A stretch of DNA of 64,000 nt from JACKHA01 sp041401985 (lineage in GTDB: Bacteria > Planctomycetota > Phycisphaerae > Phycisphaerales > UBA1924): contig JAWKTE010000001.1 of the NCBI GenBank assembly GCA_041401985.1, forward strand, positions 310,001 to 374,000, given 5' to 3'. The notes beneath the pieces are model-generated. The model did no database searches. It was not told the origin of the DNA and saw only the letters and a program-made list of their open reading frames with translations. How positions within the stretch are numbered: the first letter of the stretch is position 1; each line of letters starts with the position of its first letter. Positions 40,686 through 48,350 of the stretch are shown in pieces. Made by a program: the position numbers and the translations under genes.

Positions 40686-41726
40686 CTAGACCAGCGTCTC
40701 GCCCTCGCCGCCGCGGCCCTCGATGACCAGGTCGCCCGACTCCTCGAGCCTGCGGACGATGTCGACGATCCGCTGCTGGGCCTGCTCGACGTCGGACACG
40801 CGGACCGGGCCCATGTACTGCATGTCCTCCTTGATGAGGGCGGCGGCCCGCTCGGACATGTTGCGGAAGATCTTCTCCTTGAGCGGCTCGGAGGCGGTCT
40901 TGAGCGCCAGCGAGAGTTCGTCGTTCTCGACCTCCTTGAGCACCGACTGGATGCCCTTGTCGTTCACGTGGATGATGTCCTCGAACACGAACATCAGACG
41001 CCGGATCTGCTCGACCAGGTCGGGGTCGTCGGCCTCGAGGCCCTCCATCACGGCCTTCTCCGTGGCGCGGTCGGCCAGGTTGAGGATTTCGGCGACGGTC
41101 GGCACGCCGCCGGCCTTCTCCATCGACTGCATGAGCATGTTGGAGAGGCGGCTCTCGAGGCCCTTCTCGACCTCGCGGATGACCTCGGGGTTCGTCTGCT
41201 CCATGTTGGCGATGCGCTTGATGACCTCGATCTGCTTCTGCAGCGGCAGGCCGGCCAGGATCTCGGAGGCCTTGTGGTGCGGCAGGTGGCACACGATCAG
41301 CGCGATGGTCTGCGGGTGCTCGTCCTGGATGAACGTGAGCAGGTTGGCGGCCTCGGCCCGCTGGAGGAACGAGAACGGCGTCTTCTGGACCTGGGTCTGG
41401 ATCTGCGAGATAACCCGCCCGGCCACCTCCGGCGGGAGCGAGTCCTTGAGGATCGACTTGGCCAGTTCGAGGCTGCCCTCCTCAACATACTGGCTCGCGA
41501 CCGTGATGTTGTAGAACTCCTCGACGACCGCGGTCTGGTGGTCGCGCGACACGCGCCCAAGCGAGGCCAGCTCGCGCGAGACCTCCTGCACGACGTCCGG
41601 CTCCATGCGCGACAGGACCTTGCCCGCCGACTCGCGCCCCAGCAGCAGCAGCAGGATCGCCGCCTTGGAGACGCCCTCCAGTTCGTTCGGATTGGTCGGG
41701 AGTCGCTCGCCCGGCTTGCGCGGCAT
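40686..41726 (-). CDS. fliG: Flagellar motor switch protein FliG
   Basis: A 346-residue C-ring protein. The N-terminus has LEGVSKAAILLLLLGRESAG and VSRELASLGRVSRDHQTAVV. The middle domain has LTFIQDEHPQTIALIVCHLP with the EHPQ motif. The C-terminal torque helix is VRRLMFVFEDI-like (EQIRRLMFVFEDIIHVNDKG) with MSERAAALIKEDMQYMGPVR carrying the charged stator-contact residues. Length is normal. It lies four bases after the fliF stop. Confidence 0.96.
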   Translation of the reverse strand: MPRKPGERLPTNPNELEGVSKAAILLLLLGRESAGKVLSRMEPDVVQEVSRELASLGRVSRDHQTAVVEEFYNITVASQYVEEGSLELAKSILKDSLPPEVAGRVISQIQTQVQKTPFSFLQRAEAANLLTFIQDEHPQTIALIVCHLPHHKASEILAGLPLQKQIEVIKRIANMEQTNPEVIREVEKGLESRLSNMLMQSMEKAGGVPTVAEILNLADRATEKAVMEGLEADDPDLVEQIRRLMFVFEDIIHVNDKGIQSVLKEVENDELSLALKTASEPLKEKIFRNMSERAAALIKEDMQYMGPVRVSDVEQAQQRIVDIVRRLEESGDLVIEGRGGEGETLV

Positions 41727-41729
41727 GGC

Positions 41730-43439
41730 TCAGGTCTCCGATGAGATCCACTGACGCATCAGGCGGGCCGCGGCGTCGGGGTCGGACGTGACCATGCTGG
41801 AGACCTCCTCGAGCATCCGCTGGGACTTGACCTGCTCCTCCCCGATCTCGATGCCGGCCATGGCCAGGTCGGACTCGTCGGCCTCGCCGATCAGGTCGCT
41901 GGGGGTCTCGAGCGTGGGCGGCGCGCCGACCAGTTCCTCCGCGGTGGGCAGCTCGATCTGCTTCGACGCCTTCCGCACCAGCGTGAGCATCAGGCCCACC
42001 GCGACGATCGCCAGCAGCGCGAGCACGGCCTTGTCGATCAGCCCGCCGACACTGCCGAACGAGCCGCTGGGGCCCACCAGCGCCGCGAGCCCGCCGCCCG
42101 ACGCCGACAGCCCATACACCGGCGCCCCGTCGCCCGGGATCATCGACACGCGGACGAACTCGGAGACATCGGGCGGCGCCGCGGCGGCCTGCCCGAGCGC
42201 CTGCTGGGTCTGCTGGGTCAGCGTGCGGACGTGCGGGATCAGGTCGGCCTTGATCTGGTCGGACAGTGTCGTCCATTTCGCGGCGATGGCGGCGGCGTCG
42301 GGGGGCGTGCCGTCGTCGGCGGCACCGATCAGCCCGGCGACGAACGACTCGGGCACGTTGACCGAGACCGCCAGGCCGGTCGTGATGCCGCGGGGGTCGA
42401 CGTAGCGCTCGGTCTGGCTGCCGACGAAGGGCGTGGTCGTGGATTCCGAGATCGAGGTCTCGGTGTGGGTGCCGCCGGCTCCGCCGGCCTGGCTGATGTT
42501 GGCGGTCGCATTGGAACGCGCGCCCGGCTGGGCGCCCGGGGGCGATTGGGTGCTGGTGGACTCGTTGATGGACTCGTTGGTCACGAAGGAGGTTGTGCCG
42601 CCCTCTTCCTGGTTGAAGTACCGCTGGGTCTGGCCCTCGCGGGTGGTCGCGTCGACCTGGGCGGAGACGGAGATGATCACGCCCGGGATGTACTGCAGCA
42701 TGTCCGCGACCTTGTCGCGCGTCAGTTGCTCGTACCTGGTGGCCAGCTCGAGCGAGGTCGTGGCGATCAGGTCGCCCTCGCGGCGTGGGCGGCGCTGCTG
42801 GCCGGTCACGCCGTCGATCACGCGGACGTTGGCCACGTCCAGCCCGGCCACCGCCCCGGCGACCTGGTTGCCGATCGCGTCGACGAGTCCCTGGTCGATG
42901 GCCGCGCCGGAAGACGAGAAGACGGTGACTGCGGCGGTCGGCTGGCGGACGATCGAGCCCAGGCCGACGGATTCGGGCCTGTCGAGCAGCACGCGGGCCT
43001 CGCGGATGCCCCGGTACGCGCTGATGACCCGCCCGAGTTCGTTCTGGAGGGCGATGTTGAGGATCTGGCGGTTCTGCTCGCGCGAGTTCTGCCAGGATTG
43101 GGCCTCGAGGATGTTGTTGAACAGCAGCGTCGTGTCGTCGGGGAGTTGGCCCGTCTGACCGAGGTAGGCCAGGGCCGCGGTCTGCTGCCCGGCGGGCACG
43201 ACGATGGCCCCGTCCTTCTCCTGGGCCTCGAACCCGCCCGAGCGCAGCGACGCCAGCAGCGACTGGTTGCCGCCGGAGGGCATCAGGTCCACCATCGACG
43301 GGCGTGCGGCGTAGATGGCCACGAGCACCAGGGCCATGACCAGGATCACGCCCAGGCTGAGCATGAGCAGCCGCTGGCTGACGCCCAGTTTGGCGAACTG
43401 GGCGCGGATCTGGGCCAGAACCTGGGCAAGACGATCCAT
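41730..43439 (-). CDS. fliF: Flagellar MS-ring protein FliF
   Basis: A 569-residue inner-membrane ring protein. The first membrane helix is SLGVILVMALVLVAIYAARP. The periplasmic ring-building parts include VPAGQQTAALAYLGQTGQLP, NREQNRQILNIALQNELGRV, ISAYRGIREARVLLDRPESV and PTAAVTVFSSSGAAIDQGLV. The central loop is Ser/Thr/Gly-rich. The second membrane helix is DKAVLALLAIVAVGLMLTLV and the C-terminus binds FliG (DPDAAARLMRQWISSE). Length is normal. The 224 bases upstream of it hold only a short CCACTTGAAAGTGAGG dyad near 43539. Confidence 0.95.
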   Translation of the reverse strand: MDRLAQVLAQIRAQFAKLGVSQRLLMLSLGVILVMALVLVAIYAARPSMVDLMPSGGNQSLLASLRSGGFEAQEKDGAIVVPAGQQTAALAYLGQTGQLPDDTTLLFNNILEAQSWQNSREQNRQILNIALQNELGRVISAYRGIREARVLLDRPESVGLGSIVRQPTAAVTVFSSSGAAIDQGLVDAIGNQVAGAVAGLDVANVRVIDGVTGQQRRPRREGDLIATTSLELATRYEQLTRDKVADMLQYIPGVIISVSAQVDATTREGQTQRYFNQEEGGTTSFVTNESINESTSTQSPPGAQPGARSNATANISQAGGAGGTHTETSISESTTTPFVGSQTERYVDPRGITTGLAVSVNVPESFVAGLIGAADDGTPPDAAAIAAKWTTLSDQIKADLIPHVRTLTQQTQQALGQAAAAPPDVSEFVRVSMIPGDGAPVYGLSASGGGLAALVGPSGSFGSVGGLIDKAVLALLAIVAVGLMLTLVRKASKQIELPTAEELVGAPPTLETPSDLIGEADESDLAMAGIEIGEEQVKSQRMLEEVSSMVTSDPDAAARLMRQWISSET

Positions 43440-43663
43440 GCGGCGGGCCTCCAGCCCGATCGCGCGCCGTCCCGGCGCGCCGGACCGCGGCCATGGCGGC
43501 GGTCCGAATCGCCTTGGTCGGCCTTCGGTCGAGAACCACTTGAAAGTGAGGGGCTGGCCGCGCGCCGGGTGCCCGCGCGAGGCGTGCGCTCCGCGCGGCT
43601 CCTGCGCGATCCGCGCCGTTCCTGCGCGGGGCCGAGACTCACGCTAGATCGCCGCCGCCGGCG

Positions 43664-43972
43664 TCAGACGCGGACCTGGTTGATCTCCTGGTACGCCTCG
43701 ACGACCTTGTTCCGCACGGCCTGGAGCATCTTGAACGCGCTGTCGGCCTTCTGTGTCGCCAGGATCACGCCCTCGACGTCGTCCCGATCGCCGGTGGCCA
43801 AGTCCTCGATGGCCCGGGTCGCGTCCTGCTGCAACTGGTTGACCTGGTCGATGTTCTGGAGCAGGGTCTCCTTGAACGACGGGCCTTGGCCGCCCGCGCG
43901 CGGGCCGGCCACGCCGGAGGGAAGCCGCGGGGCTCCGCCCGCCGCGCCGATGAGTCCGAGGGGATCACTCAT
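43664..43972 (-). CDS. fliE: Flagellar rod/MS-ring junction protein FliE
   Basis: A 102-residue protein. The second half is diagnostic: GDRDDVEGVILATQKADSAF followed by KMLQAVRNKVVEAYQEINQV and RV at the C-terminus. SFKETLLQNIDQVNQLQQDA precedes it. It connects the MS ring to the rod. The order flgB, flgC, fliE, fliF is the standard one. Confidence 0.93.
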   Translation of the reverse strand: MSDPLGLIGAAGGAPRLPSGVAGPRAGGQGPSFKETLLQNIDQVNQLQQDATRAIEDLATGDRDDVEGVILATQKADSAFKMLQAVRNKVVEAYQEINQVRV

Positions 43973-44024
43973 GGTCCTGCTCGCTGGGGCGCCGCATCAC
44001 TCCGGGTGGAGCGGGCGCCTGTGC

Positions 44025-44441
44025 TCAGGCGATCAACCGCAACGCTTGTGCCATCATCGACTTTGTCGCCTCCGCGACCGTGATATTCGCCTCATAGGCC
44101 CGGATGGCCTCCATGGCATTGACCTGCTCCATCACCGGATCGATGTCCGGGTACGGCACCATGCCGCGTTCGTCCGCGAACGGGTTGGTGGGGTCGTACT
44201 CGAAACGGACCGCGTCTTCATTGGCCTCGATCGCCGCGACGTGGACGCCGAGTTCCCGCCCCGCCGCGGTCGCGGCCGAGGGATCACCCGGGGCGAAGAA
44301 CACCTCGCGGCGTTTGAACGGGTCCAGGTTGCCGTCGGCATCCAGGATCACGCGGCTGTTGGCGATGTTCGCCGAGATCGCCTCCAGGCGAGTCCGCTGG
44401 GCGATCAGGCCGCTGGTCGAGATGTCGAGGGTGCCGTACAG
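44025..44441 (-). CDS. flgC: Flagellar proximal rod protein FlgC, apparent CTG start
   Basis: A 138-residue rod protein. Reading from CTG at 44441 gives LYGTLDISTSGLIAQRTRLE and AISANIANSRVILDADGN, the normal FlgC N-terminus. The end is VMEQVNAMEAIRAYEANITV with EATKSMMAQALRLIA. No ATG, GTG or TTG lies in this frame between the upstream TGA (near 44570) and CTG 44441. The first usual start inside the gene (GTG of VILDADGN, or ATG-like positions further in) would delete the conserved rod helix. Either CTG is used, or the ATG has mutated or was misread. Heptamer repeats fill the DNA just upstream. Confidence 0.85.
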   Translation of the reverse strand: MYGTLDISTSGLIAQRTRLEAISANIANSRVILDADGNLDPFKRREVFFAPGDPSAATAAGRELGVHVAAIEANEDAVRFEYDPTNPFADERGMVPYPDIDPVMEQVNAMEAIRAYEANITVAEATKSMMAQALRLIA

Positions 44442-44499
44442 GGGGGAGGTCCCGGGGGTTGTTGGTCCAGGGTGCGTTCGAGTGCCAGTCCGCGATCGA

Positions 44500-44527
44500 G
44501 TCCTGAGTCCTTGGTCCTGAGTCCTGG
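44500..44527 (+). repeat. Heptamer repeat GTCCTGA-type, four copies
   Basis: GTCCTGA, GTCCTTG, GTCCTGA and GTCCTGG follow each other in the flgB-flgC gap, about 60 bases upstream of flgC. Confidence 0.85.
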
Positions 44528-44573
44528 AGGTCGGGAAACCGGTGTTCGAGGACGTGTCCGCGGCGAATCAGGC

Positions 44574-44608
44574 CTCAGCACTCAGCGCTCGGCACTCAGT
44601 ACTTACCA
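44574..44608 (+). repeat. Heptamer repeat CTCAGCA-type, five copies
   Basis: CTCAGCA, CTCAGCG, CTCGGCA, CTCAGTA and CTTACCA lie 13 bases after the flgB stop. On the minus strand these read as AGTACTG/AGTGCCG/AGTGCTG-like units, the same family as at 27603-32331. Confidence 0.88.
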
Positions 44609-44620
44609 CTCGCTCCTGCG

Positions 44621-45064
44621 CTACGCCACCCGCTCGGCCATCGCCGCACGCAGCATGCTGCCTTGCTGGCGCATCAGGTCGGACGCGACGCGGAACGCGG
44701 CCGTGTTCTCCGCCACCGCCTGCATCAGGCGTTCGAGGTCGCGGTTGTTGCGGTCCTGGAACAGCACGTTCTGGGCCGGCGAGCGGGGGTTGAGGCGGAG
44801 GTTCCCGTCCGACCCGATCTCGAGCTCGCGCGACGCCTTCCATTCGAGGCCGCCGTGCGCCCCGCCGTTGCGGACCCGGCGCTGGCGGACCGCCTCGCGC
44901 AGCGTGTCCTGGAACCCCTGCACCGACACATCGCGCGGGCGGAAGTCCGGCGTCGAGAGGTTCGCCACGTTGTGGGCCAGCACCCGCTGACGCTGCCCGG
45001 CGAACCGGAGCGTCATCTCCAGTGCCGGCAGCGCCCCCGCGCTGGTGACCTGATCGATCAGCAT
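44621..45064 (-). CDS. flgB: Flagellar proximal rod protein FlgB
   Basis: A 147-residue rod protein. MTLRFAGQRQRVLAHNVANL and STPDFRPRDVSVQGFQDTLR match the FlgB helix and the AxNxANxxTPxF motif. QAVAENTAAFRVASDLMRQQ is the conserved C-terminal helix. It begins 88 bases after the sigma-54 activator gene, and a close sigma-54 promoter match overlaps the region just before its ATG. Confidence 0.93.
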   Translation of the reverse strand: MLIDQVTSAGALPALEMTLRFAGQRQRVLAHNVANLSTPDFRPRDVSVQGFQDTLREAVRQRRVRNGGAHGGLEWKASRELEIGSDGNLRLNPRSPAQNVLFQDRNNRDLERLMQAVAENTAAFRVASDLMRQQGSMLRAAMAERVA

Positions 45065-45076
45065 CGCCGGTTGCTC

Positions 45077-45092
45077 CGCAAGCCGCGTGCCC
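45077..45092 (-). promoter_or_regulatory. Sigma-54 promoter match upstream of flgB
   Basis: Minus strand GGGCACGCGGCTTGC (45092-45078) fits TGGCACG-N4-TTGC except the first T, with the GG-N10-GC core intact. Its -12 element lies only 13 bases before the flgB ATG, so transcription would start almost at the start codon. Confidence 0.5.
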
Positions 45093-45152
45093 CACGGACA
45101 GCCAAGTGCCGCGAACGCGCGGATCGGCGCGAATCGCCGAAGGCCCGAGTCC

Positions 45153-46742
45153 CTACAGCGTCGCCGGCACGATCCGCATGTCCTTCCACTTCTTGAGTTT
45201 CAGCCCCAGCGTCCGCACCCCGATGCCCAGCGACCGGGCGGTCTTCTGGCGGTGCCCATTGAACCGCCCAAGCGTCCGCACGATCACGTCGCGCTCGATC
45301 TCCTCGAGCGTCCGCCCCGCGGCCTGCACATACTCGGTGTCCATCGGGGCCGAGACCGTGCCGTACGACGAGCCGTTGCTCCCGTTCGAGCCATTGGCGT
45401 GCCCGTTCGCGTGGCCGCCGACAAGCCCGGCCGCATGGCCCGTCGCATGGCCGTTGATACCGACGCCGTTCGCGGCGCCAACGCCGCTTGGCTTGGTCTC
45501 GGTGATCACCGACGCCGCCGCCACATCGCCCACCGCCAGCCACGACTCGATGAGCGACCGCTCGATCGCGCCCGCACCCGCCGCCGACAGCACCACCGCC
45601 CGCTCGCACACGTTCTGGAGTTCCCGCACGTTGCCGGGCCAGCGGTACCGCCCGAGCAGCGCGAGCGCCTCCGGGCTGAACGACAGCGCCTCGCGCCCCT
45701 CGCGGGCGCACACCTGTCGCACGAAGTGCTCGGCCATCGCTGGGATGTCCTCCACCCGGTCCCGCAGCGGCGGCAGGTGGATCGGCAGCACGTTCAGGCG
45801 GAAGAACAGGTCGTGGCGGAACTCGCCCCGCTTGACCGACTGCGGCAGGTCACGGTTGCTCGTGGCGACGATCCGCACGTCCACGCCGATCGTCGTGCTC
45901 GAGCCCACCCGCTCGAACGCCCGCTCCTGCAGCACGCGGAGCAGCTTGGCCTGGATCGGGGCCCCGATCTCCGACACCTCGTCCAGCAGCAGCGTCCCGC
46001 TCTGGGCCAGCTCGAACCGCCCCTTGCGCAGGCGGTCGGCCCCGGTGAACGCCCCGCGCTCGTGCCCGAAGAGTTCCGATTCCAGCAACGACTCGGACAA
46101 CGCCGCGCAGTTCACCGCCAGGAACGGCGACGCGGCCCGCGGCGAGAGTTCGTGGATCGCCCGCGCGATCACCTCCTTGCCCGAACCCGACTCCCCGCAG
46201 ATCAGCACCGTCCCGTGCGAGCCGGCCACCGCCAGCACCTGCTCCTTCACGCGCCGAATGGCCGGGGAGTTGCCGATGATCCGCCCGATGCCCACGCCGG
46301 GCGTCGAGCCGTCGGCGCCGGGCGTGAGGGCCGCGCCCGTCCCGCCCGAGGCCCGGAGCACCGCGTTCTCGCGTACCAGCGCCGCGTGCGCGATCGCCCG
46401 CTTGACCGCGATGATCAGTTCATCGCCCTCAAACGGCTTGGTCACATAGTCGAACGCCCCGGCCTTCATGGCCCCCACCGCCGTCTCGACGGTTCCGAAC
46501 GCCGTCATGAGCACCACCGGCAGGTCCTCGTCGATCGCCCGGACCCTTTCCAGCAGTTCGATGCCCGTCAGCCCCGGCATCCGCAGGTCCGTCACGACCG
46601 CGTCGGGCCGAACCCGCGCGATCGTCTCGAGCGCGGCCGAGCCGTCGCCCGCCTCGCACACCTCGAACCCGGCCCGGCGCAGCGTGGCCCCCACGCTCTC
46701 ACGCATCATCTCCTTGTCGTCAACGACCAGCACCATGCTCAT
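45153..46742 (-). CDS. Sigma-54-dependent response regulator (NtrC/FlrC-like)
   Basis: A 529-residue regulator with three domains. The receiver (1-120) has the phospho-accepting Asp52 (TDLRMPG) and acidic pair VVDDKE. The AAA+ domain has Walker A CGESGSGKE and the sigma-54 contact loop GERGAFTGAD-like (HERGAFTGADRLRKGRFELA). The C-terminal Fis-type helix-turn-helix ends TLGRFNGHRQKTARSLGIGV. A linker rich in Gly/His/Asn (GHATGHAAGLVGGHANGHAN) separates the last two. It lies between its kinase and flgB and probably switches on rod and hook genes, as FlrC/FleR do. Confidence 0.94.
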   Translation of the reverse strand: MSMVLVVDDKEMMRESVGATLRRAGFEVCEAGDGSAALETIARVRPDAVVTDLRMPGLTGIELLERVRAIDEDLPVVLMTAFGTVETAVGAMKAGAFDYVTKPFEGDELIIAVKRAIAHAALVRENAVLRASGGTGAALTPGADGSTPGVGIGRIIGNSPAIRRVKEQVLAVAGSHGTVLICGESGSGKEVIARAIHELSPRAASPFLAVNCAALSESLLESELFGHERGAFTGADRLRKGRFELAQSGTLLLDEVSEIGAPIQAKLLRVLQERAFERVGSSTTIGVDVRIVATSNRDLPQSVKRGEFRHDLFFRLNVLPIHLPPLRDRVEDIPAMAEHFVRQVCAREGREALSFSPEALALLGRYRWPGNVRELQNVCERAVVLSAAGAGAIERSLIESWLAVGDVAAASVITETKPSGVGAANGVGINGHATGHAAGLVGGHANGHANGSNGSNGSSYGTVSAPMDTEYVQAAGRTLEEIERDVIVRTLGRFNGHRQKTARSLGIGVRTLGLKLKKWKDMRIVPATL

Positions 46743-47743
46743 CGGCTTATCTCCATCGGGGCCCGCCGGGATCGGCCCCGCGCGCCAGGTTCAGGGAACA
46801 CCAGCTCGAATGTCGCTCCAACGCCGCCATCGGTCGATCGGTCCGCGTTGTTCCACGCCTCCACACGCCCCGCGTGCGCATCCATGATCCGGTGCACGAT
46901 CGCCAGGCCCAGCCCCGTGCCCGCGGCCCGCGTCGTGAAGAACGGGTTGAACATCCGCTCGATCACACGCTGCCCGATGCCCGGCCCGCTGTCCACGATC
47001 CGCACCACCCCGGCACGCCGCCCGCCGCGGCTCTCGGTCGCGTGCTCGAGGCGCACCGCCTTGCGATCGAGCATCCCGTCGGGCGCCTCGCCCATCGCCT
47101 CGATCGCGTTCCGCACCAGGTTCACGATCGCCCGGCGGGCCAGGTCCGCGTCGCACCACAGGCCGGACGCCCCGGCGTCCGCCCGCTCGATCGCAACGCC
47201 CGCCGCAACCGCCAGCGGCCCGCACTCCTGCTCGACGCGCTCGAACAGGTCGCCCACATCCACGCGCTCAAGCCGCGGCGACATCTCCTTCGCGAAGCAC
47301 AGGACGTCCGTCACGACGTGGTTCAGCCCCCGCACCGACTCGCCGATGCGGCACGCCGCGCGGGCCGCGTCGGCCTTTCCCGCCGACTCCCGCTCCAGCA
47401 GCCGAGCGTCCAGCGCGATCGACGCCAGCGGGTTCCGCACCTCGTGCGCGATCCCGGCGGCCATCTGCCCCAGCGCCGCCAGCCGGCGCGACCGCTCCAG
47501 TTCCTCATTGGCCTCGCGCAACTCCTCCTGCAGGCGCGACACCTCGGCCTGCAGCGTCTCGTGCGTGCGCTGCAGCGCCTCGCTGGCGACGTTGAACCGC
47601 GACAGGATCTCGGCCAGGTCCGACGCGGTCAGCGCGCCGCCGGGCAAGCCGGGCGCGGCCGACGCCGCAACGCCGGGCGCACCGCGCCCCGCCGCAGCGG
47701 GCACCTCGATCGCCGGATTCCTGACCGCCACGCCCACCGTCAT
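46739..47743 (-). CDS. Cytoplasmic histidine kinase paired with the sigma-54 regulator
   Basis: A 334-residue kinase with no membrane helix. A coiled coil (about 55-88) leads to the H-box MAAGIAHEVRNPLASIALDA with His100. The HATPase domain has NLVRNAIEAM (N box), VRIVDSGPGIGQRVIERMFN (G1) and AGTGLGLAIVHRIMDAHAG (G2). It overlaps the regulator start by four bases and is in turn overlapped by the flgN-like gene, so the three are co-translated. Its soluble nature and location resemble FlrB/FleS-type flagellar kinases. The input is unknown. Confidence 0.92.
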   Translation of the reverse strand: MTVGVAVRNPAIEVPAAAGRGAPGVAASAAPGLPGGALTASDLAEILSRFNVASEALQRTHETLQAEVSRLQEELREANEELERSRRLAALGQMAAGIAHEVRNPLASIALDARLLERESAGKADAARAACRIGESVRGLNHVVTDVLCFAKEMSPRLERVDVGDLFERVEQECGPLAVAAGVAIERADAGASGLWCDADLARRAIVNLVRNAIEAMGEAPDGMLDRKAVRLEHATESRGGRRAGVVRIVDSGPGIGQRVIERMFNPFFTTRAAGTGLGLAIVHRIMDAHAGRVEAWNNADRSTDGGVGATFELVFPEPGARGRSRRAPMEISR

Positions 47744-48225
47744 CCCCTCCGATCCTGCATCCGCGGCTCGTTCAACCCCGCCGCGCCGTACGCCCCGAGC
47801 GCCGCACGCCCACGCCCGACGCCCGCCATCTCGCCCGCGATCCGCTCCCGCGCCTGGGCCAGCAGCGCCGCGTCCTCCGCGTCGCGGGCCAACACCTCGG
47901 CCACGACCCCGGCCACCGCCGCGGCCTGCGCCCGGGCCCGCTCGGCCTCATCCGCCGGGCACGACGCCAGCAAACGCTCGAACCCGCCGCGATCGCCCCC
48001 GAGCACGCCCGCGGCATCGGCCAACTGCGCCACCAGGTCCCCGCGCTGCTCGACGATCTCCGCCGCGTCGTCCGGGCGACCGTCGTCGAGCGCCGCGCTC
48101 TGTCGACGGCTCAGCACATCCAGTTCAGCGCACAACCGCTCGACCTCATCCAGCACGCGCGACAGCCTCGCGGCCTCGCCAACCCCATCCGCCGCACCAA
48201 CCTGTCGCCCATCTCGCCGTGCCAT
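47740..48225 (-). CDS. flgN: FlgN-like flagellar export chaperone
   Basis: A 161-residue all-helical protein. An early helix LSRVLDEVERLCAELDVLSR with RQSAALDDGRPDDAAEIVEQ and RGDLVAQLADAAG is like FlgN/FliT-type chaperones for hook-junction proteins, though sequence identity in this family is always low. GGAG five bases ahead supports ATG 48225. Tight coupling to the flagellar kinase gene strengthens the call. Confidence 0.65.
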   Translation of the reverse strand: MARRDGRQVGAADGVGEAARLSRVLDEVERLCAELDVLSRRQSAALDDGRPDDAAEIVEQRGDLVAQLADAAGVLGGDRGGFERLLASCPADEAERARAQAAAVAGVVAEVLARDAEDAALLAQARERIAGEMAGVGRGRAALGAYGAAGLNEPRMQDRRG

Positions 48226-48288
48226 CAACGCTCCACAAAGCCGTTCAATCCGATCGAGTCCCGTGCCGCACGAAGACCAAGTACCTGA

Positions 48289-48344
48289 TGCCTGATGCCT
48301 GGTGCCTCCTGCCTAGTGCCCAATGCCTAGTGCCTAATGCCCAA
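48289..48344 (+). repeat. Heptamer repeat TGCCTGA-type, eight copies
   Basis: Eight units: TGCCTGA, TGCCTGG, TGCCTCC, TGCCTAG, TGCCCAA, TGCCTAG, TGCCTAA, TGCCCAA. They end seven bases from the stop of the TPR gene. More diverged than the other heptamer sites. Confidence 0.9.
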
Positions 48345-48350
48345 CTCCCC

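Noticed and set aside
27603..48344. Heptamer arrays as CRISPR repeats
   Set aside because: Units are only 7 bases, directly adjacent with no spacers, and no cas genes are present.
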